Shown here piece by piece: positions 15,204-24,119 of a stretch of DNA of 41,121 nt (positions are counted from its first letter, which is position 1; each line of letters opens with the position of its first letter). Both the position numbers and the translations under genes were made by a program. The stretch is from NCBI GenBank assembly GCA_902580275.1, contig CACHJZ010000005.1, forward strand, positions 100,065-141,185, given 5' to 3'. The notes beneath the pieces were generated by a model. That model was not told the origin of the DNA. It saw only the letters and a list, made by a program, of their open reading frames with translations, and made no database searches. This DNA is from an uncultured Pelagibacteraceae bacterium. GTDB taxonomy: Bacteria; Pseudomonadota; Alphaproteobacteria; Pelagibacterales; Pelagibacteraceae.

Positions 15204-16739
15204 ATGAATTTAGAGGAAAAATTTGATATTTTAGTAAATAAAATGAATTTTGGTCACTATGATGAAGTTATTTTTGAAGCTAACTATTTAATTAAAAAAT
15301 TTCCAAAACAGGAAGCCTTATATAATCTTTTAGCTTTAACATACCAGGCAAAAGGTGAGCATGACAAATCAATTGACTTATTAAACGATGCATTAAAAAG
15401 AAGTAAAAATAACACCAATTTTTTAAATAATATTGGATTAGGATATTACAAAAAGAAAGATTACATTAAAGCAGAAGGTTATTTTAATGAAGTTTTAAAA
15501 TTAAATCCAAGATTTATTAATACTATAAACAATCTTGCAGGTTTATATAACGAAATTAATAATGCTGTTGAGAGTGAGAAGCTTTATTTAAAGGCTTTAA
15601 GTATAAATAATAATGTATTAGAAACAAATTATAATTATGCATCCTTTCTCAAAACTTTAGGAAGATACTCAGAAGCTGAAAAATATTTCAATAAAACGTT
15701 AGAAATTAATAAAGATTTTACTAAAGCTCATAAAAGTTTAGCAATGCTTAAAAAATATAAAAAAGATGATAAATATATACTATCTTTAGAGGAAAAAGTT
15801 AAAAACAAAAATCTTCACAAATCAAATATAAAAGATTTATCTTTTGCTCTAGGTAAAGTATATGAAGATATTGGTGAATATAAAAAATCATTCGAATACA
15901 TAAAAACGGCAAATGATATAAAAAAACGATTATCAAAATTTGATATAAAAAGTGAAATAGAATTTTTCGAAAAAATAAAAGAATTCCATAAAAATAATAA
16001 AATTGAAAATTTTCCAAGGAATGAAGATAAAAAAAAAATAATATTTATTTTAGGTATGCCTAGGACTGGAACATCTTTAGTCGAACAGATAATTTCTAGT
16101 CATAATAAAGTTTATGGCGCAGGGGAATTACCTTTTCTGGACCAATACTTTAGAAGATATTTAAATAATTTTAGTAAGCAACAAAATATAAATGAGGACC
16201 TTGCAAAATTTAAAAAAAATTATTTAGCTATGATTGAAAAGATGACAAAGTCAGAGGTTATTACGGATAAAGCACCACTAAACTTTCGATGGATAGGATT
16301 AATAAAAATAATATTCCCAAACGCAATTATAATTCATTGTAAAAGAGATCCGCTTGAAAACAGTTGGTCTATTTACAAAAATGATTTTGAAGGAGGAATG
16401 TTATTTTCCAACGATGTTCAGGATATAGCAAATTATTATAATATTTATCAAAATTTAATGAATTTTTGGAAAAATACTTTTAAAAAAGAAATTTATGACA
16501 TTAATTATGAAGACTTGATCAATAATTCCGAAAGCAAAATAAGAGAAATAATTAATTTCAGTGGGCTGGATTGGCAAGATTCGTGTTTGGAATATTACAA
16601 TAATAAAAAATCGATTAAAACTTTAAGTTTTAACCAAGCTAGAAAACCTATTTATAAAGACTCTTTAAAAGGTGCTGCAAAATACAAAAATTATATTCAA
16701 GATTTAGAAAATGCACTATCTTCTTCCAAAGTCAGGTAG
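15204..16739 (+). CDS. TPR-repeat protein with C-terminal sulfotransferase domain
   Basis: Two-part protein of 511 residues. Residues about 1-190 form tetratricopeptide repeats, recognisable by recurring patterns such as FLNNIGLGYYKKKDYIKAE and NYNYASFLKTLGRYSEAEKYF. The C-terminal half is a PAPS-dependent sulfotransferase: the 5'-phosphosulfate loop GMPRTGTSLVEQIISS begins near residue 284, VYGAGELPFLDQ follows, and HCKRDPLENSWSIYKNDF near 390 fits the 3'-phosphate-binding segment. This architecture is common in alphaproteobacteria and marine bacteria, with unknown acceptors. No signal peptide is visible. It follows the NlpC/P60 gene by 4 bases and may be cotranscribed with the AmpG-like pair, which hints at an envelope-related acceptor but does not show it. 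It overlaps convergent tyrA by 24 bases. Confidence 0.88.
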   Translation: MNLEEKFDILVNKMNFGHYDEVIFEANYLIKKFPKQEALYNLLALTYQAKGEHDKSIDLLNDALKRSKNNTNFLNNIGLGYYKKKDYIKAEGYFNEVLKLNPRFINTINNLAGLYNEINNAVESEKLYLKALSINNNVLETNYNYASFLKTLGRYSEAEKYFNKTLEINKDFTKAHKSLAMLKKYKKDDKYILSLEEKVKNKNLHKSNIKDLSFALGKVYEDIGEYKKSFEYIKTANDIKKRLSKFDIKSEIEFFEKIKEFHKNNKIENFPRNEDKKKIIFILGMPRTGTSLVEQIISSHNKVYGAGELPFLDQYFRRYLNNFSKQQNINEDLAKFKKNYLAMIEKMTKSEVITDKAPLNFRWIGLIKIIFPNAIIIHCKRDPLENSWSIYKNDFEGGMLFSNDVQDIANYYNIYQNLMNFWKNTFKKEIYDINYEDLINNSESKIREIINFSGLDWQDSCLEYYNNKKSIKTLSFNQARKPIYKDSLKGAAKYKNYIQDLENALSSSKVR

Positions 16740-17615
16740 ATTTACGTCTTGTTTAGAAGAAATTATTTTTTTTCTAATTATTTTAGATTCTTGCATTATT
16801 TTAATTAATTGCTTCTCATTTTTTGTATTTATTAATTTTTTAATTTGACGCATATTGTTTATGAAAAGGTCAATTCCTTTTGTAATATTTTTATGGTTAT
16901 TGAGAAATATATCCTTCCACATAATCTCATTTGAAGCTGCAGTTCTTGTAAAATCTCTCAGACCACCAGCACTGAACTTAACTATGTTTGTTTTTTTTTT
17001 CTTTTCAAAATTTATTGCAGTTTTAACCATATTGTATGCAACTAAGTGAGGAATATGACTAGTAATTGAAAATATATGATCATGCTCTTTCAAGTTCATG
17101 TGAACAATTTTGCTTCCAATTTTATTCCAAAACCTAGACAAAATTTTCATATGTTTTCTATTTGTATGTTTATCTTTTATTAAAACACACCATTTACCTA
17201 AAAATAATTTTTCATTTCCAAATTTAGGGCCACTTACCTCAGAACCAGCAATTGGATGGCTTGAAATCCAGCTTATATTTTTCTTAATTTTATTTTTTAT
17301 TTGTCTAAATATTTTTTCTTTTGCTGAACCGACATCTGTAACTATTGTATTTTTATTAATATATTTTTCAATTTTGTTAAAAATTTTTAAATATTCACCT
17401 AAATGTGTACAAATTATTATCATATCCATAGTAGGAATTTGTTGTTTGGGGTCTTTTAAAACTTCACAATTTAATCTTAGTTTTTTAATTTGATTAATGT
17501 GTTTTTTTGATTTTTCTATAATAAAAATTTTTTTTGATATTTTTTTTTTAATTGCAGCTCTTAAAATTGAAGAGCCAATTAAGCCACATCCAACGATTAA
17601 AATTTTTTTAAACAT
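16716..17615 (-). CDS. tyrA: Prephenate/arogenate dehydrogenase
   Basis: NAD(P)-dependent enzyme of tyrosine synthesis, oxidatively decarboxylating prephenate or arogenate. The 299-residue protein opens with a Rossmann motif KKILIVGCGLIGSSILRAA, then TDVGSAKEK near residue 95, HPIAGSEVSGP at about 121-131 with the catalytic histidine, and SAGGLRDFTRTAASNEIMWKDIF near 215-237, all hallmark TyrA positions. There is no fused chorismate mutase or ACT domain, so it is the stand-alone alphaproteobacterial (TyrC/cyclohexadienyl dehydrogenase) form. Its start overlaps the hisC end by 8 bases, consistent with translation from one message; a HisC-type aminotransferase can also act in the aromatic pathway. 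The 3' end overlaps the sulfotransferase gene on the other strand by 24 bases. Confidence 0.94.
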   Translation of the reverse strand: MFKKILIVGCGLIGSSILRAAIKKKISKKIFIIEKSKKHINQIKKLRLNCEVLKDPKQQIPTMDMIIICTHLGEYLKIFNKIEKYINKNTIVTDVGSAKEKIFRQIKNKIKKNISWISSHPIAGSEVSGPKFGNEKLFLGKWCVLIKDKHTNRKHMKILSRFWNKIGSKIVHMNLKEHDHIFSITSHIPHLVAYNMVKTAINFEKKKKTNIVKFSAGGLRDFTRTAASNEIMWKDIFLNNHKNITKGIDLFINNMRQIKKLINTKNEKQLIKIMQESKIIRKKIISSKQDVNLPDFGRR

Positions 17616-18699
17616 TTTTAAATATTTTTTTTACCTCTTTCAAAAATAATTTATTCTCTGCACTGTTACCAATAGTTAATCTCAAATGGTTATCGATCCC
17701 ATAAGTATTCATTTCTCTAAGTATAATTCCTTTACTTTCTAGTTTTTTTTCAATTGAAATTGCTGACAATTTACAACGATTAAAATTTAGTAAAAGAAAA
17801 TTTGCACTTATTTTATTTGAGTAAATGTTAAATTCTTCTAGACTTTTTTTAATTTTTTTGCTCCAGTATAAATTATGTTTAATTGATTTATTAATAAATT
17901 TATTATCCTTTAAAGCCTCAATTGCACATAATTGTGCAATTTCATTCACATTAAATGGTGGTTTAATAAAATTCAAAGCCTGAATTATTTTTTTATCTCC
18001 ATAACCCCATCCAATTCTTAAAGCTGCCAATCCATAAATTTTCGAAAATGTTCTTAATATAAAAACATTTTTAGAGTTCTTGAAAATCTTTAATCCTGAC
18101 GCATATTTATTATCCTTCATATATTCATAATATGCATCATCTATTACTAATAAAATATCTTTTCTTAATTTTTTTCTTAAATTTATTAATTCATTTCTGT
18201 ATAGATATGTGCCTGTAGGATTATTTGGATTTGCTAAAAAAACTATTTTAGTTTTTTTATTCACTTTATTAATTATATTTTCTATTGAAATCTTAAAGTT
18301 TTTCTCTTTTGAAAAAATTACTTTAGCGCCTGAAATAGATGCATAAATTCTGTACATTAAAAAACTAAATTCTGGAACAATTACTTGATCACCTTTGCTT
18401 AAAAATAATTGGCATAGCATTTGAATGATCTCATCAGATCCAGATCCACAAATTACTTTATTGGCATCACACTTAAATTTAATTGAAATTTGTTTTCTTA
18501 ATAATTTGGAAGTATAATCTGGGTATTTTGAAGTTGTTACATTTTTTCTTAATATTGCTTTTACTTTTGAACTTGCACCTAATGCAGATTCATTTGCGGA
18601 TAATTTGATTATTTTTCTAGTTTCTTTTAAATTTGGAATTTCATATTTTCCTGGCTTATAAGATTGAAATTTTAATTTTTTATATTTAGTTAAATTCAT
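17608..18699 (-). CDS. hisC: Histidinol-phosphate aminotransferase
   Basis: PLP-dependent class II aminotransferase that makes histidinol phosphate from imidazole-acetol phosphate; many HisC enzymes also transaminate aromatic keto acids. The 363-residue sequence has KLSANESALGASSK near residue 32, SGSDEIIQMLCQL near 84, the NPNNPTGTYL loop near 157, DDAYYEYM near 186, and the PLP lysine in RTFSKIYGLAALRIGWGYG near 218, closing with the conserved arginine in LRLTIGNSAEN. Its 3' end overlaps tyrA by 8 bases, so a role in tyrosine or phenylalanine formation is possible as well as histidine. The start ATG at 18699 is divergent from metX across a 191-base region that holds promoters and a riboswitch. 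Confidence 0.94.
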   Translation of the reverse strand: MNLTKYKKLKFQSYKPGKYEIPNLKETRKIIKLSANESALGASSKVKAILRKNVTTSKYPDYTSKLLRKQISIKFKCDANKVICGSGSDEIIQMLCQLFLSKGDQVIVPEFSFLMYRIYASISGAKVIFSKEKNFKISIENIINKVNKKTKIVFLANPNNPTGTYLYRNELINLRKKLRKDILLVIDDAYYEYMKDNKYASGLKIFKNSKNVFILRTFSKIYGLAALRIGWGYGDKKIIQALNFIKPPFNVNEIAQLCAIEALKDNKFINKSIKHNLYWSKKIKKSLEEFNIYSNKISANFLLLNFNRCKLSAISIEKKLESKGIILREMNTYGIDNHLRLTIGNSAENKLFLKEVKKIFKNV

Positions 18700-18738
18700 A
18701 ATTTTATGTGTTTCTGGTATATATAGTTAAATTATAAT

Positions 18739-18755
18739 TTATTTAAATTAAATAA
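18739..18755. repeat. 17-bp AT-rich palindrome in the hisC-metX divergent region
   Basis: TTATTTAA (18739-18746) and TTAAATAA (18748-18755) are exact reverse complements around a single A. It lies 40 bases upstream of hisC and about 20 bases upstream of the metX -35 element. It could be an operator shared by the two divergent units, but it contains only A and T in an A/T-rich spacer, so chance formation is quite possible. Confidence 0.35.
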
Positions 18756-18774
18756 GTAAAATTCTTATAAAAAT

Positions 18775-18803
18775 TTGACATATAAATTCCTATAATGTAA
18801 ATT
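18775..18803 (+). promoter_or_regulatory. Probable sigma-70 promoter for metX-metW
   Basis: A perfect TTGACA stands at 18775-18780. A 17-base spacer leads to TAAATT at 18798-18803, a weak -10 match with four of six bases. A perfect TATAAT also occurs at 18791-18796 but is only 10 bases from the TTGACA, so it would need another -35. Either choice starts transcription at about 18803-18811, directly before the riboswitch aptamer, which supports the assignment. Confidence 0.55.
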
Positions 18804-18806
18804 CTG

Positions 18807-18860
18807 AATGCGCTGATTTAAACTGAATTGCGAGCGCTTAAAAAAAACCGCTAAATAAGT
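18807..18860 (+). ncRNA. SAM-II-like S-adenosylmethionine riboswitch upstream of metX
   Basis: The segment matches the SAM-II pattern known from alphaproteobacterial and marine metX/metA leaders: P1 stem GCGCT (18810-18814) with AGCGC (18833-18837), enclosing the loop GATTTAAACTGAATTGCG, then an A-rich linker and CCGCTAAATAAG, where GCTAAA is the conserved 3' strand that folds back on the loop. The family senses S-adenosylmethionine and turns off methionine synthesis genes, usually by hiding the ribosome site. Placement 31 bases before the metX start fits. The second pseudoknot helix is hard to confirm by eye; the related SAM-V class, also found in Pelagibacter, shares the core, so the subclass is less certain than the ligand. 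Confidence 0.78.
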
Positions 18861-18882
18861 TTTTTTTCTCCAATTCATCAGC
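18840..18882 (+). promoter_or_regulatory. Candidate expression platform of the metX riboswitch
   Basis: Two pairings are visible. AAAAAAAAC (18840-18848) is the exact complement of GTTTTTTTT (18859-18867), a weak nine-pair hairpin with loop CGCTAAATAA. CAATTC (18871-18876) and ATCAGC (18877-18882) are exact complements of GAATTG (18825-18830) and GCTGAT (18812-18817) in the aptamer, so a 12-bp long-range helix with a seven-base bulge (18818-18824) can form. That helix takes bases from the P1 stem and so excludes the aptamer fold. The 3' strand ends eight bases before the metX ATG. Base complementarity is seen; function is inferred. Confidence 0.45.
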
Positions 18883-18890
18883 ATATAAAT

Positions 18891-20012
18891 ATGAGCAAAT
18901 TTAAAGATATAAAGAAAATAATTGTTGAAAAACCCTTAAAATTGGACTGTGGACAGACGATTAATAATTTCCCATTAGCATATGAAACTTATGGAAAATT
19001 AAATGGCAATAGAAGTAATGCTATACTAATCTTTCACGCTTTAACTGGAGATCAATTTGCATCAGGAATTAATCCAATTACAAAAAAAGATGGTTGGTGG
19101 AATTATGCTCTTGGACCCGGAAAAGCGATCGATACTAGTAAATATTTTGTAATTGCAGCAAATGTTATAGGCGGATGTATGGGTTCTTTTGGTCCAAGTG
19201 ATATTAATCCTGAAACAAAAAAACCTTATGGTACAAACTTCCCAGTTATCACAATTAATGACATGGTTAATGCTCAATATAATCTCTTAGAATATTTTAA
19301 AATTGAAAAGTTATTCAGTGTTATAGGAGGATCTATGGGTGGAATGCAAGTACTTCAGTTTGTATCCAATTTTCCTAATAAGGCTCTTACTGCAATTCCA
19401 ATTGCTTGTACCGCAAGTCATTCAGCTCAAAATATAGCTCTAAATGAACTTGGCAGACAATCAATAATGGCCGATAGAAATTGGCAAGATGGGTTTTATG
19501 AAGAACAAAATAAACAACCAGATAAAGGTCTTGCTGTTGCTAGAATGGCAGCACATATTACTTATTTATCTAAAGCAGGACTTCAAGAAAAATTTGGGAG
19601 AAAATTGCAAGAAAGAGACGATTTAAAATTTAGTTTTGACGCTGACTTCCAAATAGAAAGTTATTTAAGATACCAAGGATCAGTTTTTGTAGATAGATTT
19701 GATGCAAATAGCTATTTGTATATTACAAGAGCTATGGATTATTTTGACTTAACAAAAAAATTTGGTGGAAATTTATCAAAAGCTTTCGAGAAAAGCGATA
19801 CTAAGTTTTTTATAATATCGTTTACTTCAGATTGGCTTTATCCAACTTCTGAAAATAGAGATATTGTAATTGCTCTAAATGCTATGGGTAAAAATGTAGG
19901 ATTTGTCGAAATTTCTTCTGATAAGGGTCATGATTCTTTTTTACTTGATGTTCCAGATTTTTTAAACAGCGTTAAATATTTTTTAAATACTTCTTACAAA
20001 CAAATTAAATGA
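18891..20012 (+). CDS. metX: Homoserine O-acetyltransferase (or succinyltransferase), MetX family
   Basis: Activates homoserine for methionine synthesis by acylating its hydroxyl. The 373-residue alpha/beta hydrolase has LIFHALTGDQFASG near residue 48, the nucleophile S149-region motif VIGGSMGGMQVLQF, NRDI and the late catalytic aspartate in SFTSDWLYP, and the catalytic histidine in SSDKGHDSFLLD near residue 344. IGGCMGSFGPSD near 97 is a typical MetX segment. Proteobacterial MetX enzymes may use acetyl- or succinyl-CoA, which I cannot decide here. The gene is behind a SAM-responsive leader and overlaps metW by four bases (ATGA), the usual metXW pair in alphaproteobacteria. No good Shine-Dalgarno precedes the ATG, consistent with structural control. 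Confidence 0.95.
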   Translation: MSKFKDIKKIIVEKPLKLDCGQTINNFPLAYETYGKLNGNRSNAILIFHALTGDQFASGINPITKKDGWWNYALGPGKAIDTSKYFVIAANVIGGCMGSFGPSDINPETKKPYGTNFPVITINDMVNAQYNLLEYFKIEKLFSVIGGSMGGMQVLQFVSNFPNKALTAIPIACTASHSAQNIALNELGRQSIMADRNWQDGFYEEQNKQPDKGLAVARMAAHITYLSKAGLQEKFGRKLQERDDLKFSFDADFQIESYLRYQGSVFVDRFDANSYLYITRAMDYFDLTKKFGGNLSKAFEKSDTKFFIISFTSDWLYPTSENRDIVIALNAMGKNVGFVEISSDKGHDSFLLDVPDFLNSVKYFLNTSYKQIK

Positions 20013-20563
20013 AAAAAGAATTTTATAATATTGCAAAATTGGTAACTCAAAATTCTAAAGTCTTAGATGTAGGATGTGGAAATGGAGAACTTATGAAATA
20101 TATTACAGAAAATATTAGCAAAGATATTCGAGGAATTGAGTTGTCAAAATCCAACGTACAAAAGTGTATTGAAAAAGGTTTAACAGTCATCGAAGGAAAT
20201 GCAGAAAAAGACTTAAGGCAATTTCCAGATAGTTCTTTCGATTTTGTAATCCTCAGTCAAACTTTACAGGCTTTCTTAGATCCAGAAAATGTATTGAATG
20301 AATTACTAAGGATTGGAAAAAAAGCAATTGTATCAATTCCAAATTTTGGGCATTGGAAAGTTAGGTTACATTTACTTTTAAAAGGCACAATGCCAGTAAC
20401 CAAAAATTTACCAAATGAGTGGTACAATACACCAAACCTGCATATGTGCACCATTAAAGATTTTGAGAATTATTGTAAAGAAAGAGATATTAAAATTAAT
20501 TTAAAAAATTTGAAATTTCAAAATTTTTTTTCAGAATTAGGAATTTTTATATTAGAGAAATAG
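20009..20563 (+). CDS. metW: MetW, methionine biosynthesis accessory protein
   Basis: Small methyltransferase-fold protein that in proteobacteria accompanies MetX and is needed for its full homoserine acyltransferase activity. The 184-residue sequence has the SAM-binding-like motif VLDVGCGNGELMKYI near residue 19-33, the acidic SKSNVQKCIEKGLTVIEGNAEKDL, SFDFVILSQTLQAF near 74, and the MetW signatures SIPNFGHWKVRL near 111 and LPNEWYNTPNLHMCTIKDF near 132. Length and motif set fit the family. The start overlaps the metX stop by four bases and gloB follows one base after its stop, so all three are probably cotranscribed under the SAM riboswitch. Confidence 0.95.
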   Translation: MKKEFYNIAKLVTQNSKVLDVGCGNGELMKYITENISKDIRGIELSKSNVQKCIEKGLTVIEGNAEKDLRQFPDSSFDFVILSQTLQAFLDPENVLNELLRIGKKAIVSIPNFGHWKVRLHLLLKGTMPVTKNLPNEWYNTPNLHMCTIKDFENYCKERDIKINLKNLKFQNFFSELGIFILEK

Positions 20564-20564
20564 A

Positions 20565-21284
20565 ATGAAAATAGAAATAATCAAATGTCTTGAAGATAAC
20601 TTTTCATATTTACTAATTAATGAAAAAAATTCTGATGCGTGCGTAGTTGATCCTGGGGAGTCTAAACCAGTTTTGAAATTCATTGAGGATAATAAAATAA
20701 ATTTAAAGTATATTTTGAATACTCATCACCACGGAGATCATATAGGCGGTAATAATATATTAAAAAATAAATTTAATGCGAAAATTCTTGCGTCTGAAAA
20801 TGATAGAGAAAGAATTCCTGAGATTGATATTTTTTTAAGCGATGGTCAAATTTGGAAGGATGATATATTTGAGTTTAAAGTTATTAGTGTTCCAGGACAT
20901 ACTATGGGACATATTTGTTTTTATTTTTTTAATGAAAAAATAGTGTTTACTGGAGACACATTATTTTCCCTTGGATGTGGAAGAGTTTTTGAAGGAAGTA
21001 ATAAGGATATGTTCAATTCATTATTAAAATTAAAAAGTTTGCCCCCAGTAACCAAAATATATTTTGGACATGAATATACATTAAATAATTCTATTTTTTG
21101 TAGTAAATTCGATGAAGATAATTCTAAACTAGATAGAAAAATTATTGATATTAAAAAAAAATTAAATAATGGGCTTCCTACTGTTCCATCCTCAATAAAA
21201 GATGAATTAGATTGTAATATTTTTTTGAGAGCAAAAAACTTAAAAGAATTTTCAAAATTACGGGATTTAAAGGATAATTTTTAA
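20565..21284 (+). CDS. gloB: Hydroxyacylglutathione hydrolase (glyoxalase II)
   Basis: Binuclear metal enzyme that hydrolyses S-lactoylglutathione to lactate, finishing methylglyoxal detoxification. The 239-residue metallo-beta-lactamase fold carries THHHGDHIGG near residue 53-62, with the metal-binding histidines and aspartate, VPGHTMGHICFYF near 110 (third histidine), FTGDTLFSLGCGRVFEG near 127 (bridging aspartate), and FGHEYTLNN near 166 (last histidine). The C-terminal region with NPFLR-type CNIFLRAKN matches the GloB glutathione-binding segment. It begins one base after metW. The pairing of metXW with gloB is not an obvious pathway link. Confidence 0.94.
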   Translation: MKIEIIKCLEDNFSYLLINEKNSDACVVDPGESKPVLKFIEDNKINLKYILNTHHHGDHIGGNNILKNKFNAKILASENDRERIPEIDIFLSDGQIWKDDIFEFKVISVPGHTMGHICFYFFNEKIVFTGDTLFSLGCGRVFEGSNKDMFNSLLKLKSLPPVTKIYFGHEYTLNNSIFCSKFDEDNSKLDRKIIDIKKKLNNGLPTVPSSIKDELDCNIFLRAKNLKEFSKLRDLKDNF

Positions 21285-21294
21285 TCGATATTCC

Positions 21295-21322
21295 TTGACT
21301 AAAAATACCTTAGATCTATATT
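21295..21322 (+). promoter_or_regulatory. Sigma-70 promoter for the rplU-rpmA-obg operon
   Basis: TTGACT (21295-21300), a 16-base spacer and TATATT (21317-21322) form a good promoter in the only gap between gloB and rplU. Transcription would begin near 21329, giving a short leader of about 18 bases. AGGA at 21335-21338 is the Shine-Dalgarno for the rplU ATG at 21347. The promoter separates the ribosomal block from the methionine unit upstream. Confidence 0.65.
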
Positions 21323-21346
21323 GCAGCATTATTTAGGATAAATTTT

Positions 21347-21736
21347 ATGTCATTTGCAGTAATACAAACTGGTGGAAAACAGTACAAAGTTAAAGCTGGA
21401 GAGATACTTAAGGTTGAGAAATTGATCGACAAAGACAAAGTTGAGTTCAAGAATATCTTAGCTTATGGAGATGAAAAAAATGCAGAAGTTGGCTCACCAA
21501 AAATTGAAGGTGCTAAAGTCGAAGCTGAAATTTTAAAAAATGGTAAAAATAGAACTGTTTTAGTTTTTAAGAAGAGAAGAAGAAAAAATTCAAGAAGAAA
21601 AAATGGACACAGACAAGAATTTACATTGGTAAGGATAAGTAAAATTTTTGCTAAAGATGGCAAAGTACTCTCAGAAGCTGAGAAATATAAAAAAGTAGTA
21701 AAAGAAAAAACTAAAAAAGAAGAAGCTAAAAAGTAA
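21347..21736 (+). CDS. rplU: 50S ribosomal protein L21
   Basis: Large-subunit protein that contacts 23S rRNA and L20. The product begins MSFAVIQTGGKQYKVKAGE, an unmistakable L21 start, and the central region VLVFKKRRRKNSRRKNGHRQ is the RNA-binding loop, followed by FTLVRISKI. The core ends near residue 103; the 129-residue protein then carries a lysine/glutamate-rich tail (about 25 residues) that E. coli L21 lacks, a common variation in alphaproteobacteria. It is first in the conserved unit rplU-rpmA-obg-proB-proA-nadD-rsfS and has its own promoter at 21295. Confidence 0.98.
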   Translation: MSFAVIQTGGKQYKVKAGEILKVEKLIDKDKVEFKNILAYGDEKNAEVGSPKIEGAKVEAEILKNGKNRTVLVFKKRRRKNSRRKNGHRQEFTLVRISKIFAKDGKVLSEAEKYKKVVKEKTKKEEAKK

Positions 21737-21752
21737 ATATAGAGAATAAATT

Positions 21753-22007
21753 ATGGCAACAAAAAAAGCAGGTGGATCGTCAAGGAACGGAAGAGATAGT
21801 GCTGGTAGAAGACTTGGTGTCAAAATTTATGCAGGTCAAAAAGTCATTCCGGGTAATATAATTGTAAGACAAAGAGGTACAAAAATATTTCCTGGAGAAC
21901 ATGTCGGAATGGGAAAAGATCATTCAATTTTTTCAAAAATTAAAGGAACAGTTGAATTCAAAAAAACAAAATCAGATAGAACTTTTGTATCTGTAAAGCC
22001 CAATTAA
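21753..22007 (+). CDS. rpmA: 50S ribosomal protein L27
   Basis: Large-subunit protein whose N-terminus reaches the peptidyl-transferase centre. The 84-residue product starts [24 protein letters not shown], with the conserved GGSSxNGRDSxxxRLGVK stretch, and continues [24 protein letters not shown], also characteristic. Its N-terminus is the short alphaproteobacterial form starting with A-T-K-K, with no cleavable extension of the kind seen in Firmicutes. It lies 16 bases after rplU and is followed by the hairpin-bearing 32-base gap before obgE. Confidence 0.98.
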   Translation: MATKKAGGSSRNGRDSAGRRLGVKIYAGQKVIPGNIIVRQRGTKIFPGEHVGMGKDHSIFSKIKGTVEFKKTKSDRTFVSVKPN

Positions 22008-22008
22008 T

Positions 22009-24115
<2,107 letters not shown>

Positions 24116-24119
<4 letters not shown>

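Noticed and set aside
17110..17493. 127-codon plus-strand ORF antisense to tyrA
   Set aside because: Hydrophobic only because it mirrors lysine/isoleucine-rich tyrA codons (AAA/AAT read as TTT/ATT); no independent support.
18791..18796. Perfect TATAAT as the metX -10 paired with TTGACA at 18775
   Set aside because: The spacer of 10 bases is too short for sigma-70; kept only as an alternative -10 with another, weaker -35.
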